NCBI RefSeq assembly: GCF_006496635.1 | Contig: NZ_CP022958.1 | Span: forward strand, 868,001 to 932,000 | Source of the DNA: Azoarcus sp. DD4 | GTDB lineage: Bacteria > Pseudomonadota > Gammaproteobacteria > Burkholderiales > Rhodocyclaceae | Reading direction: 5' to 3' | Length of the DNA: 64,000 bases | In this document: in pieces, positions 17,340 through 27,005 of the stretch | Numbering within the stretch: the first letter of the stretch is position 1 | How the letters are laid out: every line of letters starts with the position of its first letter | Translations under genes and position numbers: made by a program | Notes under the pieces: model-generated | The model's database searches: none | What the model was told of the DNA's origin: nothing | Seen by the model: only the letters and a program-made list of their open reading frames with translations

Positions 17340-18284
17340 ATGAGCTTGTCCGATACCCTGTTCGCCGTCTTCGGCGGTGTGTTTGCCGTGCTCGCGGTCG
17401 CCAGCCTGATCGGCGCGGTGCTGAAGTTCCGCTTCGCCCCGGCCGGGCCACATGCGGTGATAGACAACCTCAACGCCCGCCTCAAGACCTGGTGGGTGAT
17501 GATCGGCCTGATCGGCGCGGCGATCTGGGTGGGGCCGCTCGGGGTGATCCTGCTGTTCGGCTTCATCTCCTTCCAGTGCCTGCGCGAGTTCGTGTCGCTC
17601 ACCCACACCCGCCGCGGCGATCATCGCGCCCTGCTGTGGAGCTTTTTCTTCTTCCTGCCCTTGCAGTACTACCTGATCGCGATCGGCTGGTACGGGCTGT
17701 TCTCCATTCTGATCCCGGTGTACGCCTTCCTGCTATTGCCGATTTCGGCCTCGCTCGGTAGCGATACCACCCGCTTCCTGGAGCGGGCGGCGAAGGTCCA
17801 GTGGGGGCTGATGATCTGCGTGTACTGCCTGTCGCACGTGCCGGCGCTGCTGACGCTGGAGATTCCCGGTTTCGCTGGCCGCAACGCGCTGCTGATCGTG
17901 TTCCTCATCCTTGTCGTCCAGTCGAGCGACGTCTTCCAGTACGTGTGGGGCAAGCTGTGCGGCCGCCACAAGCTGCCGTCGGCGATCTCGCCATCGAAGA
18001 CGGTGGAGGGCCTGGTCGGCGGGGTGGCGAGTTCCACCGCCGTGGGTGCGGCGATGTGGTGGATCACGCCGTTCTCGCCGCTGCAGGCGGCGGCGATCGC
18101 GCTGGTCATCAGCATGCTCGGCTTCTTCGGCGGCTACGTGCTGTCGGCGATCAAGCGCGACCGCGGCGTGAAGGACTGGGGCAGCCTGATCGAGGGCCAC
18201 GGCGGGATGCTGGACCGGGTCGATTCGATCAGCTTCTCGGCGCCGATCTTCTTCCATATCGTCCGCTTCTGGTGGGTGCCCTGA
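17340..18284 (+). CDS. YnbB-like phosphatidate cytidylyltransferase (CDP-diacylglycerol synthase)
   Basis: A 314-residue, roughly eight-helix membrane enzyme that makes CDP-diacylglycerol from CTP and phosphatidate. The C-terminal CdsA signature is complete: S-x-x-KRDRGVKDWG, then HGGMLDRVDS with the metal-binding Asp residues. The length is close to E. coli YnbB (298). It ends the ynb-like operon, five bases after the acyltransferase. Together with the YnbA-like transferase it could run a full CDP-activated lipid branch independent of the housekeeping CdsA/PgsA/PssA enzymes. No clear terminator follows; the gap to urtA is 141 bases. Confidence 0.9.
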   Translation: MSLSDTLFAVFGGVFAVLAVASLIGAVLKFRFAPAGPHAVIDNLNARLKTWWVMIGLIGAAIWVGPLGVILLFGFISFQCLREFVSLTHTRRGDHRALLWSFFFFLPLQYYLIAIGWYGLFSILIPVYAFLLLPISASLGSDTTRFLERAAKVQWGLMICVYCLSHVPALLTLEIPGFAGRNALLIVFLILVVQSSDVFQYVWGKLCGRHKLPSAISPSKTVEGLVGGVASSTAVGAAMWWITPFSPLQAAAIALVISMLGFFGGYVLSAIKRDRGVKDWGSLIEGHGGMLDRVDSISFSAPIFFHIVRFWWVP

Positions 18285-18325
18285 ACACGGGAATGGGGCG
18301 TCCGTTGCAGCCGCGATCTGCGCAT

Positions 18326-18357
18326 CCCTACGCCATCTTGCGTATTCCTGCGTAGGG
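18326..18357. promoter_or_regulatory. TGCGTA repeat array upstream of urtA
   Basis: The 8-base arms CCCTACGC (18326-18333) and GCGTAGGG (18350-18357) form a perfect inverted repeat. Within it TGCGTA occurs twice in direct orientation with a 10-base period (18339 and 18349), one helical turn. This array about 70-100 bases upstream of the urtA start looks like a binding site for a response regulator or similar dimeric activator of the urea transporter. A terminator for the previous operon is less likely because no T-run follows. Confidence 0.5.
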
Positions 18358-18425
18358 CCCGACTCCCTAATCTGGCGTTGCAGCGCAGCACTGCGCTTTG
18401 ACTACCGATTACCTGGGAGACCCAC

Positions 18426-19682
18426 ATGCAGACTCGTCGCAGCTTCATCAAGGCCCTCGCGCTTTCCGCCTCCATCGCCGCGATCGGCGCGCCGCTCGGC
18501 GCGCACGCCGCCGACACCATCAAGGTCGGCATCCTGCATTCGCTGTCCGGCACGATGGCGATCTCCGAGACTGCCCTGAAGAACGTCGCGCTGATGACCA
18601 TCGAAGAGATCAACGCCAAGGGCGGCGTGATGGGCAAGAAGCTGGAGCCGGTGGTAGTCGACCCTGCCTCGAACTGGCCGCTGTTCGCCGAGAAGGCCCG
18701 CCAGCTGGTGGCGCAGGACAAGGTCGCCGCGGTGTTCGGCTGCTGGACCTCGGTGAGCCGCAAGTCGGTGAACCCGGTGTTCAAGGAACTCAACGGCCTG
18801 TTGTTCTATCCGGTGCAGTACGAAGGCGAAGAGCTCGAGAAGAACGTGTTCTACACCGGCGCCGCGCCCAACCAGCAGGCCATTCCGGCGGTGGAATACC
18901 TGATGAGCGCCGAAGGCGGCAGCGCCAAGCGCTTCGTGCTGCTGGGCACCGACTACGTGTATCCGCGCACCACCAACAAGATCCTGCGCGCCTTCCTCAA
19001 GAGCAAGGGCGTGGCCGATGCGGACATCATGGAGGACTACACCCCCTTCGGCCATTCGGACTACCAGACCATCATCGCCAACATCAAGAAGTTCGCCTCC
19101 GAAGGCAAGAAGACGGCGGTGATCTCCACGATCAACGGCGACTCGAACGTGCCGTTCTACAAGGAACTCGGCAACGCCGGCCTGAAGGCGACCGACGTGC
19201 CGGTGGTGGCGTTCTCGGTGGGCGAAGAGGAACTGCGCGGCGTCGATACCAAGCCGCTGGTCGGCCACCTCGCCGCCTGGAACTACTTCATGACGGTGAA
19301 GAACCCGGAAAACACCGCCTTCATCAAGAAGTACAAGGACTGGGCGAAGAAGAACGGCGTGCCCAACGCCGACACCGTGGTCACCAACGACCCGATGGAA
19401 GCCACCTACGTCGGCATCTACATGTGGAAGCAGGCGGTCGAGAAGGCCAAGTCCACCGACACCGACAAGGTCATCGCCGCGCTCGGCGGCCAGACCTTCA
19501 AGGCGCCGTCCGGCTTCACCCTGACCATGGACAAGACCAACCACCACCTGCACAAGCCGGTGTTCATCGGCGAAGTGCGCGCCGACGGCCAGTTCGACGT
19601 GGTGTGGAAGACCAAGGAGCCGATCCGCGCCCAGCCGTGGAGCCCGTTCATCCCGGGTAACGAGGGCAAGCAGGGGCTTTGA
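18426..19682 (+). CDS. urtA: Urea ABC transporter, substrate-binding protein
   Basis: A 418-residue periplasmic binding protein for urea (or short-chain amides). The N-terminus MQTRRSFIKAL has a twin-arginine motif followed by a hydrophobic stretch ending in AHA, so export through Tat is likely. The mature part begins DTIKVGILHSLSGTMA, the typical UrtA/AmiC-type opening of a type I fold. Five urt genes follow in the order A-B-C-D-E, the standard arrangement, which separates this from branched-chain amino acid (liv) systems. GGGAGA precedes the start. No urease genes are in the window. The gene is likely nitrogen-regulated; a repeat array sits upstream. Confidence 0.94.
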   Translation: MQTRRSFIKALALSASIAAIGAPLGAHAADTIKVGILHSLSGTMAISETALKNVALMTIEEINAKGGVMGKKLEPVVVDPASNWPLFAEKARQLVAQDKVAAVFGCWTSVSRKSVNPVFKELNGLLFYPVQYEGEELEKNVFYTGAAPNQQAIPAVEYLMSAEGGSAKRFVLLGTDYVYPRTTNKILRAFLKSKGVADADIMEDYTPFGHSDYQTIIANIKKFASEGKKTAVISTINGDSNVPFYKELGNAGLKATDVPVVAFSVGEEELRGVDTKPLVGHLAAWNYFMTVKNPENTAFIKKYKDWAKKNGVPNADTVVTNDPMEATYVGIYMWKQAVEKAKSTDTDKVIAALGGQTFKAPSGFTLTMDKTNHHLHKPVFIGEVRADGQFDVVWKTKEPIRAQPWSPFIPGNEGKQGL

Positions 19683-19721
19683 GGGTTGGTTTGTCCCGGC
19701 GCGGCTGCGCCGGGATGTCTT

Positions 19722-19888
19722 TGCCCCCTCCCCTTCAAGGGGAGGGTTGGGGTGGGGATGGGGTTGCCGCGGCGCTGAACCCAACCCCATCCCCCTAACC
19801 AGTAGTCTCGGCTGCGTCTCGCCGCTACGCAGGCGTCGAGCTTCGCTCGCCGAAACCCCTGCTCCACCCCCCTTGAAAGGGGAGGGAC
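19722..19888. repeat. CCCCTCCCC/GGGGAGGG inverted-repeat element in the urtA-urtB gap
   Basis: The gap between urtA and urtB (287 bases) carries a CCCTCCCCTT-AAGGGGAGGG hairpin near 19726-19747. The same motif recurs at 19870-19888, and complementary tracts GGGATGGGGTTG and CAACCCCATCCC lie between them. Such G-run/C-run palindromic elements are common intergenic repeats in GC-rich proteobacteria. It may modulate expression of urtA relative to the downstream genes. Confidence 0.6.
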
Positions 19889-19969
19889 GAGCTCCGGACG
19901 GCTGAGCCTTTGCTTCAACCCCGAATTCCCGATTCGCCCCCGTGGGCGAATGATCCGATGGAGCCTGCC

Positions 19970-21589
19970 ATGAACCGATTGCTGCTGCGGCTCGCGCTGC
20001 TCTTCGCCTCGCTCGCCTGCCTTGCCTTGCCGGCCCGCGCCGCGCTCGATCCCGGCTTGGTGGCCGGCTTCGCCGGCGACTTCAACAGCCGCGTCGCCGC
20101 CATCGAGGCGCTGGGTGTGGATGGCAGCGCCGAGGCGCGCGCGCTGCTCGATGCGGTGGAGGCCGGCAATGTCGGCGTCGCCGCCGACAAGGTGGTCGTC
20201 ATCGACGGCGACGCGGTCAAGGACGCCGCCAGCGGCGAAACCCTGCAGGTCGCCGCCGACGAGGTCGAGACCATCACGGTGAACAACCGCATCCGCCGCG
20301 CGCTCGCCACCGCGCATGCCGCGCTGGCGCTGGCGTCGGCGGACGCCGCCGAGCGTCTGGCGGCGGCAAACACCTTGACCGAGAACACCTCCGAATCGCT
20401 GCTGCCGTTGTTCGAACGCACGCTCGCCGGGGAAAAGGATGAAGCCGTGCGCGGCGTCCTCAGCCGCGCCGTCGCCCGCGTCAACCTCGGCTCCGCCGAC
20501 GCCGCCAAACGCCTGAAGGCCGCCGAGGCGCTCGGCGCATCCTCCGATCCGGCGGTCAAGAACATGCTCGCCGCGCTGCTGGAAAAGCGCGGCGAGGGCA
20601 AGGACGCCAGCTGGGTCGAGCCCGACGCCGAGGTGCGCGCCGCGGCCGAAGCCTCGATCAAGGCGATCGACCGCCGTATCGCTACCGCGCAGGCGGTGGG
20701 CACGGTGTTCTCCGGCCTGTCGCTCGGTTCCATCCTGTTGCTGGCCGCGCTCGGCCTCGCGATCACCTACGGCGTGATGGGCATCATCAACATGGCCCAC
20801 GGCGAGCTGCTGATGGTCGGCGCCTACGCCACCTTCCTGGTGCAGGGCCTGTTCCGCAGCTACCTGCCGGCCTACCTCGACTGGTACGTGGTCGCCGCCA
20901 TCCCGGTCGCCTTCTTCGCCGCCGCGCTGGTCGGCGTGGCGATGGAGCGGCTGGTGCTGCGCCACCTCTACGGCCGCCCGTTGGAATCGCTGCTCGCCAC
21001 CTGGGGCCTGTCGCTGGTGCTGATCCAGGCCGCGCGCGTGGTGTTCGGCCCGCAGAACCTCGAACTCGCCAACCCGGGCTGGATGTCGGGCGGCATGGAA
21101 CTGGCCGCCGGCGTGGTGCTGCCCTGGAACCGCATCGTCATCATCGGTTTCGCCGTGTTCGTGCTGGTGCTGATCTGGCTGATGATGCAGAAGACCCGGC
21201 TCGGCATGTTCGTGCGCGCCGTCACCCAGAACCGCCCGATGGCCGGCTGCGTCGGGGTGCCGACGGCGCGGGTCGACACGCTCGCCTTCGCCATCGGTTC
21301 CGGCGTCGCCGGGCTGGGCGGGCTGGCGCTGTCGCAGATCGCCAACGTTGGCCCGGCGATGGGCCAGGGTTACATCGTCGATGCCTTCATGGTGGTGGTG
21401 CTCGGCGGCGTCGGTCAGTTGGCCGGTGCGGTGTGGGCGGCGCTCGGGCTGGGCATCGTCGCCAAGTTCCTCGAAGGCTGGGCCGGCGCGGTGATCGCCA
21501 AGATCCTGGTGCTGGTGTTCATCATCGTCTTCATCCAGAAGCGGCCGCAGGGGATCTTCGCCCTGAAGGGGCGCTTCGCCGACAGCTAG
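19970..21589 (+). CDS. urtB: Urea ABC transporter, permease UrtB
   Basis: A 539-residue LivH-type permease. The ATG at 19970 has GGAG six bases upstream and opens a signal peptide (MNRLLLRLALLFASLACLAL ... ARA). The first 230 residues form an Ala-rich, helical, probably periplasmic region characteristic of long UrtB proteins. The permease core follows (about 235-539, eight helices, with AITYGVMGIINMAHGELLM as the family hallmark). It forms the transmembrane channel with UrtC and is driven by UrtD and UrtE. Confidence 0.92.
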   Translation: MNRLLLRLALLFASLACLALPARAALDPGLVAGFAGDFNSRVAAIEALGVDGSAEARALLDAVEAGNVGVAADKVVVIDGDAVKDAASGETLQVAADEVETITVNNRIRRALATAHAALALASADAAERLAAANTLTENTSESLLPLFERTLAGEKDEAVRGVLSRAVARVNLGSADAAKRLKAAEALGASSDPAVKNMLAALLEKRGEGKDASWVEPDAEVRAAAEASIKAIDRRIATAQAVGTVFSGLSLGSILLLAALGLAITYGVMGIINMAHGELLMVGAYATFLVQGLFRSYLPAYLDWYVVAAIPVAFFAAALVGVAMERLVLRHLYGRPLESLLATWGLSLVLIQAARVVFGPQNLELANPGWMSGGMELAAGVVLPWNRIVIIGFAVFVLVLIWLMMQKTRLGMFVRAVTQNRPMAGCVGVPTARVDTLAFAIGSGVAGLGGLALSQIANVGPAMGQGYIVDAFMVVVLGGVGQLAGAVWAALGLGIVAKFLEGWAGAVIAKILVLVFIIVFIQKRPQGIFALKGRFADS

Positions 21590-21617
21590 ACAGAGCGCCC
21601 CACCGCCAAGCGACGGT

Positions 21618-21693
21618 CGGGGTGTTCGCACAGCGGGCGAGGACTGTCCGAGCCCGAAGGGCGAGTTCCGCAGCTCGCGGAGCGAACACCCCG
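21618..21693 (+). repeat. Structured repeat, copy A (urtB-urtC gap)
   Basis: A 76-base element bounded by a perfect 12-base inverted repeat, CGGGGTGTTCGC and GCGAACACCCCG. Inside is the core GAGGACTGTCCGAGC, a short variable loop, then GCGAGTTCCGCAGC. Copies B and C share the core, while their outer stems differ in sequence yet remain paired, which points to a conserved structure. Confidence 0.8.
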
Positions 21694-21773
21694 GCCGGCG
21701 CGTATCGCAAGCCGAGAGCAACACAGCACCGACGGTTTGAACAAAGCACTCAAGCAAAAGGAGGCGCTCCCAA

Positions 21774-22972
21774 ATGCGCACCCCATTCACCGTAAGACTG
21801 TTCCAGAGCATGCCGAAGACCGGCTGGGTCGCGCTCGCGATCTTCGCCGTCGTCGCCTGCGTCGGCGTGCCCGTCGCCCACCTCGCGCTGCCGGAGGGCC
21901 ATGCGCTGCACCTGTCCGCCTACACCGTCAGCCTGCTCGGCAAGATCCTGTGCTACATGGTGGTGGCGGTGGCGATGGACCTGATCTGGGGCTACGCCGG
22001 CATCCTCAGCCTCGGCCACGGCCTCTTCTTCGCCCTCGGCGGCTACGCCTTCGGCATGTACCTGATGCGCCAGATCGGTCGCGACGGCAGCTACCAGAGC
22101 GACCTGCCGGACTTCATGGTCTTCCTCGACTGGAAGGAACTGCCCTGGTACTGGGCGGGCTCCGACTCCTTCCTGTGGGCGATCTTCCTGGCCATGGCGC
22201 TGCCGGGGCTGGTGGCCTTCGTGTTCGGCTACTTCGCCTTCCGCTCGCGCATCAAGGGCGTGTATTTCTCCATCATCACCCAGGCGCTGACCTACGCCGC
22301 GATGCTGCTGTTCTTCCGCAACGAGACCGGCTTCGGCGGCAACAACGGCTTCACCGACTTCAAGCGCATCCTCGGCCACAGCATCACCTCGCCGGAAATG
22401 CGGGCGACGCTGTTCGCGCTCTCCGCGCTGCTGCTGATCGCCTGCCTGGTGCTGGGGCGCTACCTCGTCAGCTCGCGCTTCGGCCGCGTGCTCGCCGCCA
22501 TCCGCGACGCCGAGAGCCGGGTCATGTTCATCGGCTACAACCCGCTGCACTACAAGCTCTTCATCTGGACGCTGTCGGCGGTGCTGTGCGGTTTGGCCGG
22601 TGCGCTCTATGTGCCGCAGGTGGGCATCATCAACCCGTCGGAAATGAGTCCGGCCAATTCCATCGAGATCGCGGTGTGGGTGGCGGTGGGCGGCCGCGGC
22701 ACCCTGGTGGGCGCGGTGCTGGGCGCCGGCATCGTCAATCTGGCCAAGAGCTTCTTTACCGTCACCGTGCCGGAATACTGGCCCTTCTTCCTCGGCTTCC
22801 TCTTCATCGCGGTCACGCTCTACCTGCCGGATGGCGTGGTCGGCCTGTGGCGCAAGCTGCGCGCCCGCAAGGGGCCGGACAGCGCCGCCTCGGCGCCCGC
22901 CGCGGTCGCCACGCCGGCGTCAGCCAAGAGCGAAGCCGTTTCCGACAACACTGTTGCCAAGGGAGCCACGGC

Positions 22973-22976
<4 letters not shown>
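21774..22976 (+). CDS. urtC: Urea ABC transporter, permease UrtC
   Basis: A 400-residue LivM-type permease with about ten helices and the motif YAGILSLGHGLFFALGGY near the N-terminus. AAGGAGG lies just upstream of the ATG. It pairs with UrtB in the inner membrane. The C-terminal 30 residues after the last helix are Ala/Pro-rich and variable. Its stop overlaps the urtD start (ATGA), indicating coupled translation. A 184-base gap with structured repeat copy A separates it from urtB. Confidence 0.93.
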
Positions 22977-23830
<854 letters not shown>

Positions 23831-23880
23831 TGGTTGTTCGTGCCGCTCGGCGGTTATTGCGTTGAACCGCCGGCTGCGCG

Positions 23881-23955
23881 GGGTATTCCTTCCAGTGGCT
23901 GCGGAACTCGCTCACGACGTTCGCTCGGATAGTCCCCGCCCTTCCACGAATACCT
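23881..23955 (-). repeat. Structured repeat, copy B (urtD-urtE gap, inverted)
   Basis: The same element as copy A, on the minus strand. Its outer stem is GGTATTC/GAATACC instead of GTGTTCGC/GCGAACAC, so both sides changed together. The core reads GGGACTATCCGAGC, then GCGAGTTCCGCAGC, with a longer loop. It faces copy C across about 125 bases, so the pair makes a large inverted repeat in the urtD-urtE gap. Confidence 0.75.
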
Positions 23956-24080
23956 CGCACATCCGGCTCGACGCGGTGGTCACCCAGAATCCCAGGACCA
24001 GAGCGCCGCATCCCAAACCACGCGGGTTCTTCGGGTTTCGGTTTTGCGGTTTGAGCAATCGATCAGGCCAAGCCAGTCGT

Positions 24081-24152
24081 GCGGGGTGTTTGTGGAGGGG
24101 CGAGGACTGTCCGAGCGTAGCGAGTTCCGCAGCCCCGGAAGAAACACCCCGC
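24081..24152 (+). repeat. Structured repeat, copy C (urtD-urtE gap)
   Basis: A 72-base copy with perfect 11-base ends GCGGGGTGTTT and AAACACCCCGC and the core GAGGACTGTCCGAGC-GTA-GCGAGTTCCGCAGC. The 442-base gap between urtD and urtE holds copies B and C and no supportable gene. Confidence 0.8.
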
Positions 24153-24272
24153 GCGGCTGGCGTTAGAACCACGGCCGTCAACGCACCACGAAAACACCGC
24201 GCCCACTTTTTGCTTAACACCCTGACCCCCGGCCCCGTGGCCTAAAGCCAGGACCCGCCGAAAGGACGAAAC

Positions 24273-24965
24273 ATGCTGAAAGTCGACAACCTCAACCAGT
24301 ACTACGGCGGCAGCCACATCCTGCGCGGCCTCTCGTTCGAGGTGCCGGTGGGCAAGGTCACCACGCTGCTCGGCCGCAACGGCGTCGGCAAGACCACGCT
24401 GCTCAAGACCCTGATGGGTCTGGTACCGGCCGCCAGTGGCACGATCCACTTCGGTGCGCAGGACATCACCCGCGCACCATCGTACAACCGCGTGCGCGCC
24501 GGCATCGGCTTCGTGCCGCAAGGGCGCGAGATCTTCCCGCGCCTCACCGTCGAGGAAAACCTGCTCATGGGCCTGGCCACCCGGCCGCGTGGCGAAAGCA
24601 TCCCGCAGCGCATCTTCGATATGTTCCCGGTGCTCAAGCAGATGATGGGGCGGCGCGGCGGCGACCTCTCCGGCGGCCAGCAGCAACAGCTCGCCATCGG
24701 CCGCGCGCTCGCCTTCGGTCCCAAGCTGCTCATCCTCGACGAACCGACCGAGGGCATCCAGCCCTCGATCATCAAGGACATCGAACGCGCCATCCGCAGC
24801 CTGGCCGCCACCGGCGAAATGGCCATCCTGCTCGTCGAGCAGTACTACGACTTCGCCCGCGCCCTCTCCGATCAATACCTCGTCATGGAGCGTGGCGAGA
24901 TCGTCATGCGCGGCGAGGGCGCCAACATGGATGCCGACGGCGTGCGCGAGGCGCTCGCCGTCTGA
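24273..24965 (+). CDS. urtE: Urea ABC transporter, ATPase UrtE
   Basis: A 230-residue LivF-type ATP-binding subunit. Walker A GRNGVGKTT, signature LSGGQQQQLAIGRAL, Walker B LLILDEPTEGIQPS, switch His-equivalent region LLVEQYYDFA. The start ATG is preceded by AAAGGACG. It completes the urtABCDE set even though a 442-base repeat-bearing gap separates it from urtD. The LysR regulator starts 36 bases downstream. Confidence 0.93.
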   Translation: MLKVDNLNQYYGGSHILRGLSFEVPVGKVTTLLGRNGVGKTTLLKTLMGLVPAASGTIHFGAQDITRAPSYNRVRAGIGFVPQGREIFPRLTVEENLLMGLATRPRGESIPQRIFDMFPVLKQMMGRRGGDLSGGQQQQLAIGRALAFGPKLLILDEPTEGIQPSIIKDIERAIRSLAATGEMAILLVEQYYDFARALSDQYLVMERGEIVMRGEGANMDADGVREALAV

Positions 24966-25001
24966 ACCGGGCCACCGTGGCCCCCTACAGGAGAACAACG
25001 G

Positions 25002-25955
25002 ATGGCCAACGGATGTGCCTGGGATTCGCTCGACGCCCACCTGCTGCGGGTGCTGCATGTACTCCTCACCGAAGGCAGCGTGTCGCGCGCCGCGCGGCGG
25101 CTCAACCTGTCGCAGCCGGCGGTCAGCACCGCGTTGAAGCGTCTGCGCGACATCACCGGTGACAAGCTGCTGGTGCGCTCGCGCACCGGCATGACGCCCA
25201 CCGAGCGCGGCGCCGAACTGCTGGAACCGGTGCGCATCGTGCTCGACCAGATGGAGCGCATCGCCGCCGGCCCGGCCGGCTTCGAACCGGCCAGCTCAAA
25301 GCGCATCTTCAACATTGCCACGCCTGATTACCTCAACGCGCTGATGCTCGGCGAGATCGTCACCGACATCCACCGCCAGGCACCGGGCGCGCAGGTGGTG
25401 TTCCACTCGATGACGCAGGCCTTCGATTACCCGCGTGCGCTCGAATCCGGCGAACTCGATCTCGTCATCGGCAACTGGCCGAATCCGCCTGAGCACCTGC
25501 GTACCGCACCGCTGTTCGAGGACCGCATGGTGGTGATGATGCGTACCGGCCACCCGCTCGCCGGCACGCCGCTCAAGCTGGCAGACTGGCTGGGCGCCGA
25601 GCACGTGGTGCCGACGTCCTACTCGGTCGGCCAGCGTGGCGTGGTGGATGTCTATCTCGCGCGCGAACGCCTGCGCCGCAATGTCGTCGCCCATGTGCCT
25701 TACTTCCACATGGCGCCCTACATGGTGCTGCAGTCCGAGCTGCTGTTCACCGCGCCGGCGCGCTTCGCATCGCATTACGCGGAGTTTCTGCCCATCGCCG
25801 TTGTCGACGCGCCGGTCGAGCTGCCGGGCATGGCCTACTACCTGCTGTGGCATGACCGCAGCCAGCATTCGGCCGAATGCCGCTGGCTGCGGGAGCGCAT
25901 CGTGCGTGCGGCACGTACCGAAACGGTGTCCGCGCCGCTGCGCCGCGTCGCCTGA
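25002..25955 (+). CDS. LysR family transcriptional regulator
   Basis: A 317-residue LysR-type regulator. The N-terminal helix-turn-helix spans about residues 10-70 (SVSRAARRLNLSQPAVSTALKRLRDI), followed by a periplasmic-binding-protein-like effector domain (about 95-300), closest in style to the NodD/PnbR-type branch. It is 36 bases downstream of urtE in the same direction, so it may be a passenger of the urt operon or its regulator; regulation of urea or amide use is inference. GGAG precedes the ATG. It converges on the enoyl-CoA hydratase-like gene with 12 bases between stops. Confidence 0.9.
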   Translation: MANGCAWDSLDAHLLRVLHVLLTEGSVSRAARRLNLSQPAVSTALKRLRDITGDKLLVRSRTGMTPTERGAELLEPVRIVLDQMERIAAGPAGFEPASSKRIFNIATPDYLNALMLGEIVTDIHRQAPGAQVVFHSMTQAFDYPRALESGELDLVIGNWPNPPEHLRTAPLFEDRMVVMMRTGHPLAGTPLKLADWLGAEHVVPTSYSVGQRGVVDVYLARERLRRNVVAHVPYFHMAPYMVLQSELLFTAPARFASHYAEFLPIAVVDAPVELPGMAYYLLWHDRSQHSAECRWLRERIVRAARTETVSAPLRRVA

Positions 25956-25967
25956 TCCGGGGCAGCG

Positions 25968-26750
25968 TCAGCGCCCTTTGAACACCGGCTTGCGCTTGGC
26001 GAGGAAGGCGTCCAGTCCCTCGCGGTAGTCCTCGGTGGCGAGGAAGTCGAAGGCGGCGCGGCGTTCCGCGTCGCTCAGCGGCTCCTCGCACTGCAGCCGC
26101 TTCACCCACTGCTTGTGCCAGCGTGCCACCAGCGGCGCGCCGGCGGCGATGCGTGCGGCGCAGGCGGCGGCTTCGTCGAACACCTTCTCGTCATCCACCA
26201 CCCGCGTCAGCAGCCCTTTCTGCAGCGCCTCGGTCGCACTCAGGATGCGGCCTTCGAGCAGTATCTCCAGTACCACCGCGGGACCGGCAAGCGCCAGCAG
26301 CCCGGCCATTTCCCCCGGATACATCGAGAAGCCGAGCTTGTTGATCGGCGCGCCGAAGCGCGACGACGCGCCGGCGATGCGCAGGTCGCAGCAGCCCGCG
26401 ATCTCCAGCCCGCCGCCGACGCAGGCGCCGCGGATTGCCGCCACCGTCGGCAGCGGGCAGTCGCGGATCGCATTCAGCGCGGCGGCCACCAGTTCCTCGT
26501 GGTAGTGCAGGGCGTCGTCCAGGGTGGCGCGCACGGTGAGGAATTCCTCGATGTCGCCGCCGGCGGCGAAGGCGTCCTCGCCGGCGCCGCGCAGCACGAT
26601 GCAGCGCACGGTCTCGTCCTGTCCCAGCGTGAGGAAGGCGTCGCGCAGCTGGCACCACATGGCGGCATTCACCGCGTTGAGCTTGTCCGGGTTGGAGAGG
26701 GCGACGGTGGCGATGCCAGCATCGCGAGCCACGGTGATCTGTCCGTTCAT
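25968..26750 (-). CDS. Enoyl-CoA hydratase/isomerase family protein
   Basis: A 260-residue crotonase-fold protein starting at ATG 26750; longer frames run into the promoter region. The oxyanion-hole segments are present (FAAGGDIEEF and GACVGGGLEIAGCCDL, with E116 at the position of the first catalytic Glu of crotonase). The second catalytic Glu, normally in FGxPE, is not there: this protein has RFGAPINKLG (135-137 P-I-N). It may therefore be an isomerase, a hydrolase or a specialised hydratase rather than a classical beta-oxidation enzyme. It is divergent from the DUF485-actP operon, with a palindromic operator between. Confidence 0.85.
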   Translation of the reverse strand: MNGQITVARDAGIATVALSNPDKLNAVNAAMWCQLRDAFLTLGQDETVRCIVLRGAGEDAFAAGGDIEEFLTVRATLDDALHYHEELVAAALNAIRDCPLPTVAAIRGACVGGGLEIAGCCDLRIAGASSRFGAPINKLGFSMYPGEMAGLLALAGPAVVLEILLEGRILSATEALQKGLLTRVVDDEKVFDEAAACAARIAAGAPLVARWHKQWVKRLQCEEPLSDAERRAAFDFLATEDYREGLDAFLAKRKPVFKGR

Positions 26751-26869
26751 GCGGGGCGGGTCCTGTGTTTGCGGCCGGGCAACGGGGCGGCGGAAGCGCC
26801 GCGCAACCGCGCCGGGCAGGCTTGTGGATGTCCGCAATTGTCGCCCAAGCAAAGACTTTGGCAAATCCT

Positions 26870-26889
26870 TCCATACCATGTGGTATGGA
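26870..26889. promoter_or_regulatory. Perfect 20-base dyad between the hydratase-like gene and the actP operon
   Basis: TCCATACCA, two bases, then TGGTATGGA: nine-base arms without a mismatch in a 255-base divergent gap that turns AT-rich just downstream (AAGAATAATATAT). This is a good operator candidate for a dimeric repressor or activator acting on one or both genes. It contains an ATAC-N6-GTAT core resembling LysR sites, but the regulator is not identified. Confidence 0.55.
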
Positions 26890-27005
26890 GTCATAAGAAT
26901 AATATATCATTCGCCAAAACCGACACCCCGCGCCAGACGGAGAGGTCGGTCAGGAGGGTGGAGGAAGCAACGATTTGCCGTTGTTTTCTTGAGGAGAGGA
27001 GAGAG

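Noticed and set aside
18365..18385. Sigma-54 promoter before urtA
   Set aside because: TGGCGTTGCAGC looks similar but the GG to GC spacing is off by one, which such promoters do not tolerate.
21737..22972. Open frame joined to the front of urtD
   Set aside because: It is urtC read out of frame; urtD starts at 22973 with the usual ATGA overlap.
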